Notes: generated by a model not told the origin, from the letters alone. A stretch of DNA of 7,684 bases from Desulfocapsa sp. (GCA_030638765.1 DAOWDZ010000072.1:1-7684); one strand, 5' to 3'. Positions 1 to 7,436 are shown, numbered from the stretch's first letter. Translations and numbers: made by a program.

Positions 1-1
1 C

Positions 2-586
2 GATCTTGTTGGTCGTTTCCTCATTCGTTCAGGCGAAGCAGTGTGGACAGACGGCCCTTTAACACTTGCAGTCCGGGCAGGAGCCATCTGTTATCTCGAT
101 GAGATAGTCGAAGCCAGAAAAGACACCACAGTGGTAATTCACCCACTTGCCGATGATCGCAGAGAACTTCCTGTGGAGAAACTTGGCGAACTTCTAAGTG
201 CCCCTCCCGAATTCATGATCAGTGTTTCTTACAATCCGGGTTATCAAAGCGTCCTAAAGGATCTCAAGCCATCCACCCGTCAACGGTTTGTGGCCATATC
301 CTTTGATTATCCTGATCCCGACATGGAATCAAAAATAGTTCAAAAAGAGGGTGGCATTGATAAAAAGATGGCTGATTCTCTTGTGAAACTTGCAGGAATG
401 ACTCGAAGTCTGAAAGAATCAGGGCTTGCCGAAGGTGCTTCAACTCGTTTGCTGATCCAGACAGGGCAACTCGTACAGGATGGAATCGACATTCATACCG
501 CCTGTCGTGCTGCCCTGATTGAGCCATTAAGCGATGATCCGGAACTCCTTGCAGCTTTACAGGAAATGGTCAGTTCAATATTCTGA
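2..586 (+). CDS. CbbQ/NorQ/NirQ-family AAA+ (MoxR) ATPase, 5' end cut off by window
   Basis: ATPase subunit of a MoxR-type activase that works with a VWA partner to remodel a metalloenzyme or RuBisCO client in the cytoplasm. The frame is open from base 2, giving 194 visible codons. A GTG at base 41 could be taken as a start, but family-like sequence continues upstream of it (DLVGRFLIRSGEAVWTDGPL), so the real start and the Walker A loop lie outside the window. Visible are Walker B (ICYLDEIVEAR, Asp/Glu codons at 98-103), a sensor-1 region (SVSYNPGYQ, Asn codon at 233-235), a candidate arginine-finger segment (STRQRF) and a C-terminal helical part matching the CbbQ_C domain (ASTRLLIQTGQLVQDG, then ACRAALIEPLSDD). 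The stop is 24 bp before the VWA partner gene, so the two are probably cotranscribed. Family membership is clear. Whether it is CbbQ, NorQ or another subgroup cannot be decided because the client gene is not in view. Confidence 0.93.
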   Translation, partial: DLVGRFLIRSGEAVWTDGPLTLAVRAGAICYLDEIVEARKDTTVVIHPLADDRRELPVEKLGELLSAPPEFMISVSYNPGYQSVLKDLKPSTRQRFVAISFDYPDPDMESKIVQKEGGIDKKMADSLVKLAGMTRSLKESGLAEGASTRLLIQTGQLVQDGIDIHTACRAALIEPLSDDPELLAALQEMVSSIF

Positions 587-610
587 TAACCTCAGCAAAA
601 TAGCACTTCT

Positions 611-2896
611 ATGAAACTTGCCCTTCTCACAGAACGCTTTTATGACCTTGTTGCACCTGACATTCCAAATGAATGGGATGTTGAAGAGGTACTTGATCCG
701 CTTATCGATGAAAGTGATGTCACCTGCGAGGCAATTCTTGGTCACATTCCTGTTATCTGGCCGGTTTCCCATTCCCTCTGTTTTGATTTTCTGCGTTTAC
801 TCCCTAAAACATTAGAGCATCTGAGCCTTGAGCAGATCCCGCGCTGGATAGGTATTACCCTTGATCACTATGAAACCGACGGACTTCGCACTGCTCAACG
901 TTTTATGCAGGACGATATTCAAGCCTATCTCCTGAAACTTGCAGGAACCGGAGGTTTAAGCCTTACATCTGTTGAGAAGAAGCTGCTTCCTTATATTCGA
1001 GGCATAGCAAGAAACGAACTCAACATCAGTCAGGACAGGCAGATTTACACGGACACTTCATCCATATTCGTACCTGCGGAACTCAACCTCTTTAAAGACA
1101 ATAACGACAACTTTCTTCTCTATAAATTTATTCTTACTTTTCAATGGGGCTTTATTACCTGTAAAAGTTTTATAAACAACGCTCCTGACACCATTCTGCA
1201 ACAGTCAAAAACAACAGAAGGATTCTGGCTCCAATCTTTTATTGAAAGTTTCGAAGAGCCACTGCTCGCACGAGACATTTTCCATACCCTCGAATCTATC
1301 CGGGTACGAATTTTTCTGGAAAACGAATTACCAGGCCTTATCCGAGCAGCCCAAAACCAGATTTTTCCTCATCTGCAAAAACATGCCTCCCACTTATTGC
1401 ATGACCTGCAACGGGTTCTACTCGTCAACAAAAGAGATATGGAAGGCCTATTAACAGCTTTTCTTGACGATACAGAAATCGAGAACTTCTGTCTTGGGTA
1501 TGCATCAGCTCACGATTCTGCCATTCTCACCACAAAATTGTATTCAAAATTGGATATTGAAAACAGTGAGTACGAGCCGATCAGCCCCTATCTCTTTCAA
1601 GGTGTTTTCAAATTAACTGCCGTCAACAACGCCAGAAAAATCCGCGAACAAAAGATGGGTGAGCAGTTCGTTGATATGATGGCTGCGCACCTGCTCTCAC
1701 TGTCTCAAAAAGAACTTACTGATATCTTCAAGGAAGATGTACGAGACACATCAGAAAAAGGACTTGCCGAATCAGATATCACCATGATCATGGACAGCGA
1801 ATTTGCCCAGACTGTCGATCGTAAAAAGGATGCTCCTGTACTGGTAACAATCAACAATGAAGAAGTACAGCTACCTGAAGAACTGGAAAACTTCAGTAAG
1901 AAATTCCTTGAGGAATTCGGACAACTCCCAGTGCAGTTTCTTTCTGCAGCAGCCGGAATTGCCGGCCAGGACATGCTTGAACAGAATGTGACTGGCCAAG
2001 ATGATGACGCATCACAACAAGCTGCTGACACTCTGCTCTATGATGAATGGGACCATCGCAGGCAAGGCTATCGTAAAAACTGGTGCTCTCTTCATCTCAA
2101 GGATCTCAAGCCTATTCATTCTTCCTTTATTCAAAATACACTTGCCACTTACCACGGACTCACCACCCGCCTTCGGCATCAGTTTGAAATGATGCGCAGT
2201 CAGGAGCGTTTTGTGAAACGTCAACGCGAAGGAGATGACATTGATTTTGATGCCTTAGTTGAATCCATCTCTGATTCAAGGGCTGGAATCTCTTCTTCAG
2301 ATCGCCTCTTTATTCGTCTCAAACGTGATGAACGTGACATCGCGGTCATCTTTCTTGTGGATATGTCAAACTCAACATCAGGCTGGGTCAACAATGCCCT
2401 CAAGGAATCTCTGGTTCTTATGGCAGAAGCCCTGGAAGTCCTTGGCGACCGTTATGGAATTTACGGATTTTCAGGAATGCGGCGTTCCCGCTGCGAACTT
2501 TTCCATGTGAAGCATCTTACAGAACCCTATGGCGATGCTGTAAAAGAGCGCATCGGCTCTATTGCCCCCAGTGAGTATACCAGGATGGGGCCACCCATTC
2601 GCCACGCCACAAATTTACTCCAGGACGTCGATGCCAAGGTGCGCCTTATAATCACCCTGACCGATGGGAAACCTGAAGACTACGATGACTACAAGGGAGA
2701 ATATGCAATCGAAGATACCCGTCATGCTCTGCTTGAGGCTAAGACTGCAGACATTCACCCTTTCTGCATAACCATTGATCATCAGGCAAAGGATTACATG
2801 AAGCATATGTATGGCCCCGCCAATTATATTTTCATTAATAATGTACGAAAACTTCCCCTAAGAATTCCTGAAATTTACAGAACTCTGACAAGTTGA
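611..2896 (+). CDS. CbbO/NorD-type protein with C-terminal VWA domain
   Basis: Partner of the upstream AAA+ ATPase. In CbbQO and NorQD systems this subunit binds the client through its VWA domain and couples it to the ATPase ring. The protein has 761 aa, within the size range of long NorD/CbbO proteins. The N-terminal helical region carries the family-like YTDTSSIFVPAEL (from Tyr146). A variable, partly acidic middle follows, then YDEWD (477-481), RHQFEMMR (522-529), a basic/acidic stretch with GDDIDFDA, and the VWA domain from about residue 578. The MIDAS is complete: Asp584-x-Ser586-x-Ser588 (VDMSNS), Thr657 (EYTRMGPP) and Asp685 (LTDGKPEDYDD). No signal peptide or membrane segment is seen, so it should be cytoplasmic. 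ATG 611 is the first usable start. No clear Shine-Dalgarno precedes it, which fits translation coupled to the gene 24 bp upstream. The client is unknown: RuBisCO or NO reductase would be expected from the family, but neither is in the window. Confidence 0.93.
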   Translation: MKLALLTERFYDLVAPDIPNEWDVEEVLDPLIDESDVTCEAILGHIPVIWPVSHSLCFDFLRLLPKTLEHLSLEQIPRWIGITLDHYETDGLRTAQRFMQDDIQAYLLKLAGTGGLSLTSVEKKLLPYIRGIARNELNISQDRQIYTDTSSIFVPAELNLFKDNNDNFLLYKFILTFQWGFITCKSFINNAPDTILQQSKTTEGFWLQSFIESFEEPLLARDIFHTLESIRVRIFLENELPGLIRAAQNQIFPHLQKHASHLLHDLQRVLLVNKRDMEGLLTAFLDDTEIENFCLGYASAHDSAILTTKLYSKLDIENSEYEPISPYLFQGVFKLTAVNNARKIREQKMGEQFVDMMAAHLLSLSQKELTDIFKEDVRDTSEKGLAESDITMIMDSEFAQTVDRKKDAPVLVTINNEEVQLPEELENFSKKFLEEFGQLPVQFLSAAAGIAGQDMLEQNVTGQDDDASQQAADTLLYDEWDHRRQGYRKNWCSLHLKDLKPIHSSFIQNTLATYHGLTTRLRHQFEMMRSQERFVKRQREGDDIDFDALVESISDSRAGISSSDRLFIRLKRDERDIAVIFLVDMSNSTSGWVNNALKESLVLMAEALEVLGDRYGIYGFSGMRRSRCELFHVKHLTEPYGDAVKERIGSIAPSEYTRMGPPIRHATNLLQDVDAKVRLIITLTDGKPEDYDDYKGEYAIEDTRHALLEAKTADIHPFCITIDHQAKDYMKHMYGPANYIFINNVRKLPLRIPEIYRTLTS

Positions 2897-3017
2897 TTTA
2901 CGATAGCAATAGGTCCTCCGTTTCCAGTTGACAATAGTTCTCATTGTGATAAGCTTCTGTTCATGCCCTCACTGTTAATACTAAAAACCCGAGAAGAAAC
3001 GATTCCGTCATTCATAG

Positions 3018-3023
3018 AAGGAG
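3018..3023 (+). promoter_or_regulatory. Shine-Dalgarno of the DUF1566 gene
   Basis: AAGGAG lies six bases before the ATG at 3030. It fixes that start over the ATG at 3025, which is in another frame and ends after six codons. Confidence 0.75.
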
Positions 3024-3029
3024 CATGAT

Positions 3030-3977
3030 ATGTTTAGCCAACTGAAACTGAGCAGTTCCACCACCGCCAATATAGAATGGGAAATGACACCGGATCTTGC
3101 CTTCTGCACATTCACTGCAAAGGGTCTACGTGATGACCTGACAAACACCGATGAGCGGATCTGTTATTTCTTCGTCGATAATTATGGAGATGAACCAAAA
3201 CTCTATCTCATGGAACGTGGGACACGTCATGTCAACATTCTCGCTGAGATTAAAGCACCGCTTTCCATGATGAATGATTGTATCCTCAACAATGGCAGCC
3301 CTCTTTCCTCAAAAGATAACTTCCCTGTGGATACGGCTTTGAAAGAATGGCTTATCAGTGAAGTGGTGGAGCAGGAAAACAGTCCCCATCTCATTCCAAC
3401 ATTACGAAAAGAGGATGAACTTGAAGATTTTGGAGATCCGCTCCCGTCGTTTGGAGAAAACACATCCCCTGGAAAAAGAATACTCCTCCCTGTTGAACAG
3501 TGCAGCTTACAAGAAGATCAACTTGAACAAGCGATCAAAAAATGGAACTTTTATGACAAACGACTAAACCCTGATGGTATATTCAGCAACTCTCTGGTGA
3601 GCCGCGAAGATGATATTCTCACGGTGATAGATGGAACAACAGGACTCATGTGGCAACGATCAGGATTGGATCTCTGCTCAATCCGCAAAATGAATCATAA
3701 TGTAGCAGAGCTCAATGAAAAGGGTTTTGCTGGATACCATGACTGGCGGTTTCCAACAGTTGAAGAAGCAATGTCTCTTATGGAAAACAGTGCTAACCCA
3801 AAAGGTCTTTATCTGCAGCCCTGTTTTTCCAAAGAACAGCCCTTTATTTTCGTCTCAACAAAACGCAAACCCACTGGATACTGGTTTGTGGATTACAAAC
3901 AGGGAAAAGTGTACTGGTCATCCGGCACTGTTCCCGGTGGTTTTGGCAGATTATGCAGAACTTTTCATAACCAGTAA
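3030..3977 (+). CDS. DUF1566 (Lcl C-terminal-like) domain protein with unassigned N-terminal half
   Basis: Function unknown. The protein has 315 aa and an excellent ribosome site. The C-terminal part (about 200-315) is a DUF1566 domain, recognisable by its usual landmarks in order: the opening TGLMWQ (204-209), the core GYHDWRFPTVEEAMSLME (from 235), a YWFVDYKQGKVYW strand pair, and a final GGFGRLCRTF in place of the common RLVR ending. The fold resembles C-type-lectin or formylglycine-generating-enzyme-like domains, often found on secreted proteins and frequent in sulfur bacteria. Here there is no signal peptide, so a cytoplasmic location is likely. Residues 1 to about 195 match nothing I recognise: they begin with what looks like mixed beta sequence and become acidic (KEDELEDFGDPLPSFGE). 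The gene starts 133 bp after the VWA gene on the same strand, so readthrough is possible but an own promoter equally so. Its stop lies 8 bp from the stop of the convergent peptidase gene. The domain is certain enough; the role is not. Confidence 0.85.
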   Translation: MFSQLKLSSSTTANIEWEMTPDLAFCTFTAKGLRDDLTNTDERICYFFVDNYGDEPKLYLMERGTRHVNILAEIKAPLSMMNDCILNNGSPLSSKDNFPVDTALKEWLISEVVEQENSPHLIPTLRKEDELEDFGDPLPSFGENTSPGKRILLPVEQCSLQEDQLEQAIKKWNFYDKRLNPDGIFSNSLVSREDDILTVIDGTTGLMWQRSGLDLCSIRKMNHNVAELNEKGFAGYHDWRFPTVEEAMSLMENSANPKGLYLQPCFSKEQPFIFVSTKRKPTGYWFVDYKQGKVYWSSGTVPGGFGRLCRTFHNQ

Positions 3978-3985
3978 AAAAGAAC

Positions 3986-4537
3986 CTACCAGTATCGAAC
4001 ACGACCAGTGTCCAGATGAATAAAGTTGGATTTACCGTAAAACCCGACACCACCGTACTTCATATCAAGTGCACATATCTGAACTTTACGAATTGGCACT
4101 CCGGTCATCCTTATATCGATCGCCTTCCCGACCATATGCAGACTTTTTTTTGCAACATCAGAACTTTTGTTACGAAGCTGCTGATTCGTTTTTGATGAAC
4201 GAAATCCTGAAATTACTTCAAAGGTTCCATGTCCCCCCAATTTTTCTCTGATTGAACTGAGCAAATCAAGCAGCTTCAAATCAATGGGATACTCCTCACC
4301 GGTTCTGAAATCCCTGAGAAAATGATCTATCTTTTCCAAAGCACCTTGTTCATAACACTCTGAACTGCCGTAACAAACATCTAGCTTCTGTCTGGTATGG
4401 GTATGATAAAAAGAGAGTTTACGAGGATTGCTTACACCAAAACTGATGCTTGGTATAGATAGAGCTGCAACGGTTGCGGCGGACATTGATAAAAACTGGC
4501 GACGATTCATTGGATATTCGGAGAGTTCTGGAGACAT
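3986..4537 (-). CDS. Tat-exported DUF882/M15-type murein endopeptidase (MepK-like)
   Basis: Predicted periplasmic zinc peptidase of the DUF882 family. The best-known member, E. coli MepK (YcbK), cuts peptidoglycan cross-links. The protein has 183 aa. The N-terminus carries a twin-arginine signal: NRRQFLS (11-17), then a hydrophobic Ala/Ser-rich stretch, with likely cleavage near Gly34. The mature part has the family landmarks: SGFRSSKTNQQLR (110-122), SLHMVGKAIDIR with presumed zinc ligands His134 and Asp141, then GGVGFYG and FIHLDTG with His174 as third ligand. All key residues are present and the length is normal. The ATG at 4537 gives nine residues before the Tat motif; an alternative ATG at 4510 begins directly at MNRRQFL. 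Neither has a strong Shine-Dalgarno, so the start is uncertain by nine residues. It is convergent with the DUF1566 gene and lies 125 bp downstream of the SpoIIAA-like gene on the same strand. Confidence 0.9.
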   Translation of the reverse strand: MSPELSEYPMNRRQFLSMSAATVAALSIPSISFGVSNPRKLSFYHTHTRQKLDVCYGSSECYEQGALEKIDHFLRDFRTGEEYPIDLKLLDLLSSIREKLGGHGTFEVISGFRSSKTNQQLRNKSSDVAKKSLHMVGKAIDIRMTGVPIRKVQICALDMKYGGVGFYGKSNFIHLDTGRVRYW

Positions 4538-4602
4538 AATAAACTTTGGTATTCTCTTTGAGACGCACTTACAAAGTGTACAAATAGATAGAAAGACAGT
4601 GG

Positions 4603-4625
4603 GTATATTTCATATGTCCGTATAC
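4603..4625. repeat. Imperfect palindrome centred on CATATG
   Basis: GTATA (4603-4607) and TATAC (4621-4625) flank a central CATATG (4611-4616), so arms and centre nearly share one symmetry axis. It lies upstream of the peptidase gene and touches the possible -10 element described separately, so it could be an operator. The AT-rich content makes chance a real alternative. Confidence 0.3.
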
Positions 4626-4650
4626 TATAAAATCTTCCCTGAAAAAACAA
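4622..4650 (-). promoter_or_regulatory. Possible weak promoter for the peptidase gene
   Basis: On the minus strand TTGTTT (4645-4650) is followed after 17 bases by TAGTAT (4622-4627), or after 15 bases by the better -10 match TATAGT (4624-4629). The position, about 85-110 bp before the ATG at 4537, is reasonable. The -35 match is poor, and the gene could instead be read from the gene upstream. Confidence 0.28.
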
Positions 4651-4662
4651 GACTCACATTTA

Positions 4663-5031
4663 TTACGAACTTCCAGCAGCCCACTCCAGCGCCTGACCAA
4701 GCTCCTGATAAGAAAAAACTCGTATTTCAGCATTCACAAAATGACTGGCTACTTTTTCTGCAAAATTACCCACCAGAGAATCGGTTGCAAACGCCACCCG
4801 AGCAATAATTTTGTGATGTTCCTTAACAAATCGAAGATGGGAAGATAACGCAGCAAAGGAGTCCCAGCCAGGGAAGCTTTCTGTATAAATAACCAGTCCA
4901 TTGATTTTGCCTCCTTCCTCAATATACGAGTCAACTAGAGTCGCAGCTGACTCAAAATCCTGCTTCGAAAGTGGTCCATCTGGTTCCAGTTGCACAACAC
5001 CATCTGTTTTTTCAATTCTCACATTTAGCAT
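4663..5031 (-). CDS. SpoIIAA-like (STAS-fold) protein
   Basis: A small cytoplasmic protein of 122 aa matching the SpoIIAA-like family (PF11964 type), which has a STAS/CRAL-TRIO-like fold; its role in bacteria is not established. Seen in the sequence are an N-terminal strand pair (VRIEKTDGVVQLEPDGPLSK), a helix (QDFESAATLVDSYIEEGG), a strand (INGLVIYTESFPGWDS) with the family's Gly-Trp-Asp, then FVKEHHKIIARVAFATDS and a C-terminal AEIRVFSYQELGQALEWA, the usual ending of the family. Length is typical and complete. The ATG at 5031 is preceded by GAGAGG (5040-5045) with an eight-base spacer, which supports this start. The following peptidase gene on the same strand starts 125 bp downstream; cotranscription is possible but not shown. 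I see no conserved phosphorylatable serine of the anti-sigma antagonist type, so a sigma-factor switch role should not be assumed. Confidence 0.85.
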   Translation of the reverse strand: MLNVRIEKTDGVVQLEPDGPLSKQDFESAATLVDSYIEEGGKINGLVIYTESFPGWDSFAALSSHLRFVKEHHKIIARVAFATDSLVGNFAEKVASHFVNAEIRVFSYQELGQALEWAAGSS

Positions 5032-5094
5032 TTCAGTAGCCTCTCAAGTCAATGGTTAGACACGTATTTAAAAAAAATGAAGCATATCAACAAA

Positions 5095-5347
5095 TTATTG
5101 CAATTCCTGATTCAGCAACTCCATAGTTTCAACTAACACTTTCTTAATACACACCATATAACGATTATTTCCAACAGGAAAATCAGAAAGATGCTGTGTC
5201 TGAAACTGTGACATTTCATAGCCGGAACCGACAATGATCGCCTCAAATTTGTTCCTCGTAACAGAGATTACTTTCAGTTTGAACCGTAACAGCAGGGGAA
5301 ACAAGGAGTAAGATAATGACCTAGAAAAAAAGTCAAAAAGGAATCAT
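5095..5347 (-). pseudogene. Small unrecognised ORF, apparently frameshifted near its 5' end
   Basis: An open frame of 69 codons runs from a TTG at 5304 to the stop at 5095. Its codons look coding-like (for example FEAIIVGSGYEMSQFQTQHL, then NNRYMVCIKKVLVETMELL), but the TTG has no ribosome site. The same frame stays open upstream to a TGA at 5344-5346 with no ATG. An ATG at 5347 preceded by GGGGAATT lies in another frame and stops after four codons. Removing one T from the five-T run (plus-strand A run 5335-5339) would join that ATG to the long frame and give about 83 residues. It could therefore be a fresh frameshift mutation, a sequence error, or chance. I recognise no family. It lies 63 bp upstream of the SpoIIAA-like gene on the same strand. 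Confidence 0.35.
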
Positions 5348-5515
5348 AATTCCCCAGTTTTTTTAAGAACGAGAAAGATTAGATTATTGTCGTTTCAAAC
5401 ACAACTCTTACTTCTCTAAAAATTATATTGTTAATCTACAGCTTCGACCAGCTTTTTTCACATCTCAAAACATCATATTATAAGTCTATTCAGATGGATC
5501 TCATAGCATAACGCG

Positions 5516-5531
5516 TGAGTGTCACTGAGTG
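5516..5531. repeat. Helically phased TGAGTG direct repeat around a 9-bp palindrome
   Basis: TGAGTG occurs at 5516-5521 and 5526-5531, one helical turn apart, and AGTGTCACT (5518-5526) is a perfect palindrome around its middle base. The cluster ends 22 bp before the -35 box of the chemoreceptor promoter, a position where activators can bind. No known regulator site is recognised. Confidence 0.3.
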
Positions 5532-5553
5532 GGATATGTTTTTTGTTAATTAC

Positions 5554-5582
5554 TTGACAATAGGAAATTTTATCCCGATAAT
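5554..5582 (+). promoter_or_regulatory. Sigma70-type promoter of the chemoreceptor gene
   Basis: A perfect TTGACA (5554-5559) is separated by exactly 17 bases from GATAAT (5577-5582, five of six consensus bases). Transcription would start near 5589, leaving a leader of about 40 bases before the ATG. This is the best promoter in the window. Many chemoreceptor genes use the flagellar sigma factor, but no sigma28-type site (TAAA...GCCGATAA) is seen here, so housekeeping control is the inference. Confidence 0.7.
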
Positions 5583-5618
5583 AATACAATAACTACTTCC
5601 TTCTCTAATAACTCAAAT

Positions 5619-5623
5619 TGGAG
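5619..5623 (+). promoter_or_regulatory. Shine-Dalgarno deciding the chemoreceptor start
   Basis: TGGAG is six bases before ATG 5630. A TTG at 5618 in the same frame overlaps this site and would add MEPD, but it would use up the ribosome site, so the ATG is the better start. Confidence 0.65.
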
Positions 5624-5629
5624 CCTGAT

Positions 5630-7315
5630 ATGGCAACTAATACACCTCGCCTGCTGTCAACCATCAAAGCCAAACTTATTCTTATTGCTATCCTTTTTAT
5701 TGCAGCAATGCTTGCCATGGAGACTTTTTCCTCTTACTCCCAGCGTACCCTTGACCAGGCCAGTGCTCAGGACACACTGCGTGGGAAACAACTCGACATC
5801 CTCACCAGCCTTGATTTTTCTCTTCTTCAGCTCACTTTGGCTGCCATGGACGCCATAGTCGACAAGAGTGAAGGAAAAATTGACCCAGAACTCATGAGTG
5901 AGGTTAATACCGCAACCAAACTCATCAACAATACCTTACCAATGGTCCAGGAACTAGCAGACACTACAGAAGAAAAGCAGTTGGCTGGAACCATTGTCCA
6001 GACATATAGTAAACTGGAACAGGCGATCCTCAAAGATCTCTTCAAAGCGATTCGAGATCTGGCCGGGCAAGAGATCTTTGCCGAATTGGATGATCGTATC
6101 GACAACCTGCATGGTAAGATAAGTGATGCCCTGGAACAAACAAAGGCATCGGTCACTGAAGAAAAGCTTGAGGCTAAAGAACATCTGCATAATACCATTG
6201 ATTCTCTTACCTTCTTCAGAAGAATTTTTATTCTTGCGATAACACTTGTCTCCGGAGGGGTAATCTGGCTCACAGCTCGTACCATTCTCTCTCCCATCAA
6301 TCTGACCAGTGCTATGATCAAAGATATTGCACAAGGTGAAGGTGACTTGACCCAAAGACTTTCGATCAGTGGTGATGAAATTGGAGAATTGTCCAAATGG
6401 TTCAATACTTTTGTGGAAAAACTGCAGGACATTATTGGACAGGTTAAGGTTAATATCACCACTATCAATAGTTCTTCTGAAGAACTCACCACGGTGGCCG
6501 GAGAGTTGTCTACAGGCTCTGAAGACGCCAGCAACCGTTCCACCACTGTTGCAGCTGCCGCTGAAGAAATGAGCGCTAATATGAATGCTGTTGCAGCTGC
6601 CAGTGAACAAGCCTCTGTCAATATCAACATGGTGGCTTCAGCCACAGAAGAAATGAGCGCCACCGTTAATGAGATTGCAGGTAACACAGCCAAGGCAAAG
6701 ACAATTACTGAAAAAGCCGTCAGCAGTACGGAAAAAGCCTCCAGCCGAGTTGATAAACTTGGTAGTGCAGCAAAAGAAATTAGCAAAGTGACCGAGGTCA
6801 TAACTGAAATTTCAGAACAGACCAACCTCCTCGCCTTGAACGCTACCATTGAGGCTGCAAGAGCAGGAGAAGCAGGTAAAGGATTTGCTGTTGTTGCAAA
6901 TGAGATTAAGGAACTGGCCAAGCAGACATCTGAGGCTACTCAGGAGATTAAGGCAAAAATCGAAGATATCCAATCTTCAACTGACCTCACAGTCAATGAA
7001 ATTAAAGGAATTAGTAGCATTATCAATGATGTTAATGAAATCGTGACCACCATCGCCTCTGCAGTGGAAGAGCAGTCTGCCTCCACCAATGAAATAACCA
7101 GTAATGTGGCTCAGGCTGCTCAGGGCATCGCTGAAGTTAATGAGAATGTGGCTCAGAGTTCTTCTGTGTCTGGTGAAATAGCCGGCGAAATTGCAGAAGT
7201 GAGCGAGATCGCCTCACAACTCTCCCAAAACAGTGACAGCGTAAACAATCAGTCCAGTGATCTTTCAAAACTGGCTGGACAATTAAACGATCTGGTGGGT
7301 CAGTTCCGGGTCTGA
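5630..7315 (+). CDS. Methyl-accepting chemotaxis protein (transmembrane chemoreceptor)
   Basis: Inner-membrane receptor that senses a ligand outside the membrane and controls CheA/CheW. It has 561 aa from the ATG. Order: short cytoplasmic tail with TM1 (about 14-31, [16 protein letters not shown]); a mostly helical periplasmic sensor of about 165 residues (34-198) of four-helix-bundle appearance, family not assigned; TM2 (about 199-217, [18 protein letters not shown]); HAMP (about 218-270, with LSPI and GEGDLTQRL); then the long coiled-coil signalling domain (about 275-555). The hairpin tip is fully conserved ([18 protein letters not shown] from 393, [20 protein letters not shown] from 411). 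Likely methylation segments are AAEEMSANM (310-318), ATEEMSATV (338-346) and [11 protein letters not shown] (479-489). There is no C-terminal NWETF-type CheR tether; it ends [14 protein letters not shown]. No che or flagellar genes are beside it, so it is an orphan receptor feeding a pathway encoded elsewhere. Ligand unknown. Confidence 0.97.
   Translation: MATNTPRLLSTIKAKLILIAILFIAAMLAMETFSSYSQRTLDQASAQDTLRGKQLDILTSLDFSLLQLTLAAMDAIVDKSEGKIDPELMSEVNTATKLINNTLPMVQELADTTEEKQLAGTIVQTYSKLEQAILKDLFKAIRDLAGQEIFAELDDRIDNLHGKISDALEQTKASVTEEKLEAKEHLHNTIDSLTFFRRIFILAITLVSGGVIWLTARTILSPINLTSAMIKDIAQGEGDLTQRLSISGDEIGELSKWFNTFVEKLQDIIGQVKVNITTINSSSEELTTVAGELSTGSEDASNRSTTVAAAAEEMSANMNAVAAASEQASVNINMVASATEEMSATVNEIAGNTAKAKTITEKAVSSTEKASSRVDKLGSAAKEISKVTEVITEISEQTNLLALNATIEAARAGEAGKGFAVVANEIKELAKQTSEATQEIKAKIEDIQSSTDLTVNEIKGISSIINDVNEIVTTIASAVEEQSASTNEITSNVAQAAQGIAEVNENVAQSSSVSGEIAGEIAEVSEIASQLSQNSDSVNNQSSDLSKLAGQLNDLVGQFRV
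6547..6672 (+). repeat. 14-residue internal repeats in the chemoreceptor methylation helix
   Basis: Residues 307-320, 321-334 and 335-348 form three tandem 14-residue units ([42 protein letters not shown]), that is, two heptads each. At the DNA level the 14-mer GAAGAAATGAGCGC is identical at 6563-6576 and 6647-6660, 84 bp (28 codons) apart. Coiled-coil receptors commonly show such periodicity; the identical DNA suggests a fairly recent duplication or conversion. Confidence 0.6.
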
Positions 7316-7436
7316 GCCATTAGTTCGCTCTGGACATTTACTTGAACTTAAAAGATGTTAATTTGGATAGGGTGAAGTGTTATTTTGACTGACCGCCTCT
7401 CCACGATTATTTCTTCTTTTCTAATTGCCTATGATC

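Larger units (their letters stand above)
5348..5629. other. AT-rich intergenic region before the chemoreceptor gene
   Basis: No coding frame is supported here on either strand. It holds the chemoreceptor promoter and ribosome site listed separately, a short repeat cluster near 5516-5531, and a 7-bp AT-rich inverted pair (TAGATTA 5380-5386 and TAATCTA 5432-5438) that is probably chance. AGCTTCGACCAGCT followed by six T's at about 5450 has only a four-pair stem and is not called as a terminator. Confidence 0.6.

Noticed and set aside
1705..2031. Antisense open frame within the VWA gene
   Set aside because: Overlaps a well-supported family gene and has Ser-rich shadow-like composition.
2928..2954. 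TTGACA at 2928-2933 as promoter of the DUF1566 gene
   Set aside because: No acceptable -10 box follows at 16-18 bases; the nearest A/T-rich match (GATAAG) has a 14-base spacer. Possible but not supportable.
5449..5458. Hairpin with T run as a terminator
   Set aside because: The stem is only four base pairs (AGCT/AGCT) and no gene ends just before it on the plus strand.
5618..5629. TTG at 5618 as the chemoreceptor start
   Set aside because: It lies inside the Shine-Dalgarno of the ATG at 5630 and has no ribosome site of its own.
5827..6921. Long 364-codon open frame antisense to the chemoreceptor
   Set aside because: It is a shadow of the Ala/Ser/Glu-rich receptor frame, with low-complexity Ser/Ala/Leu content and no family resemblance.
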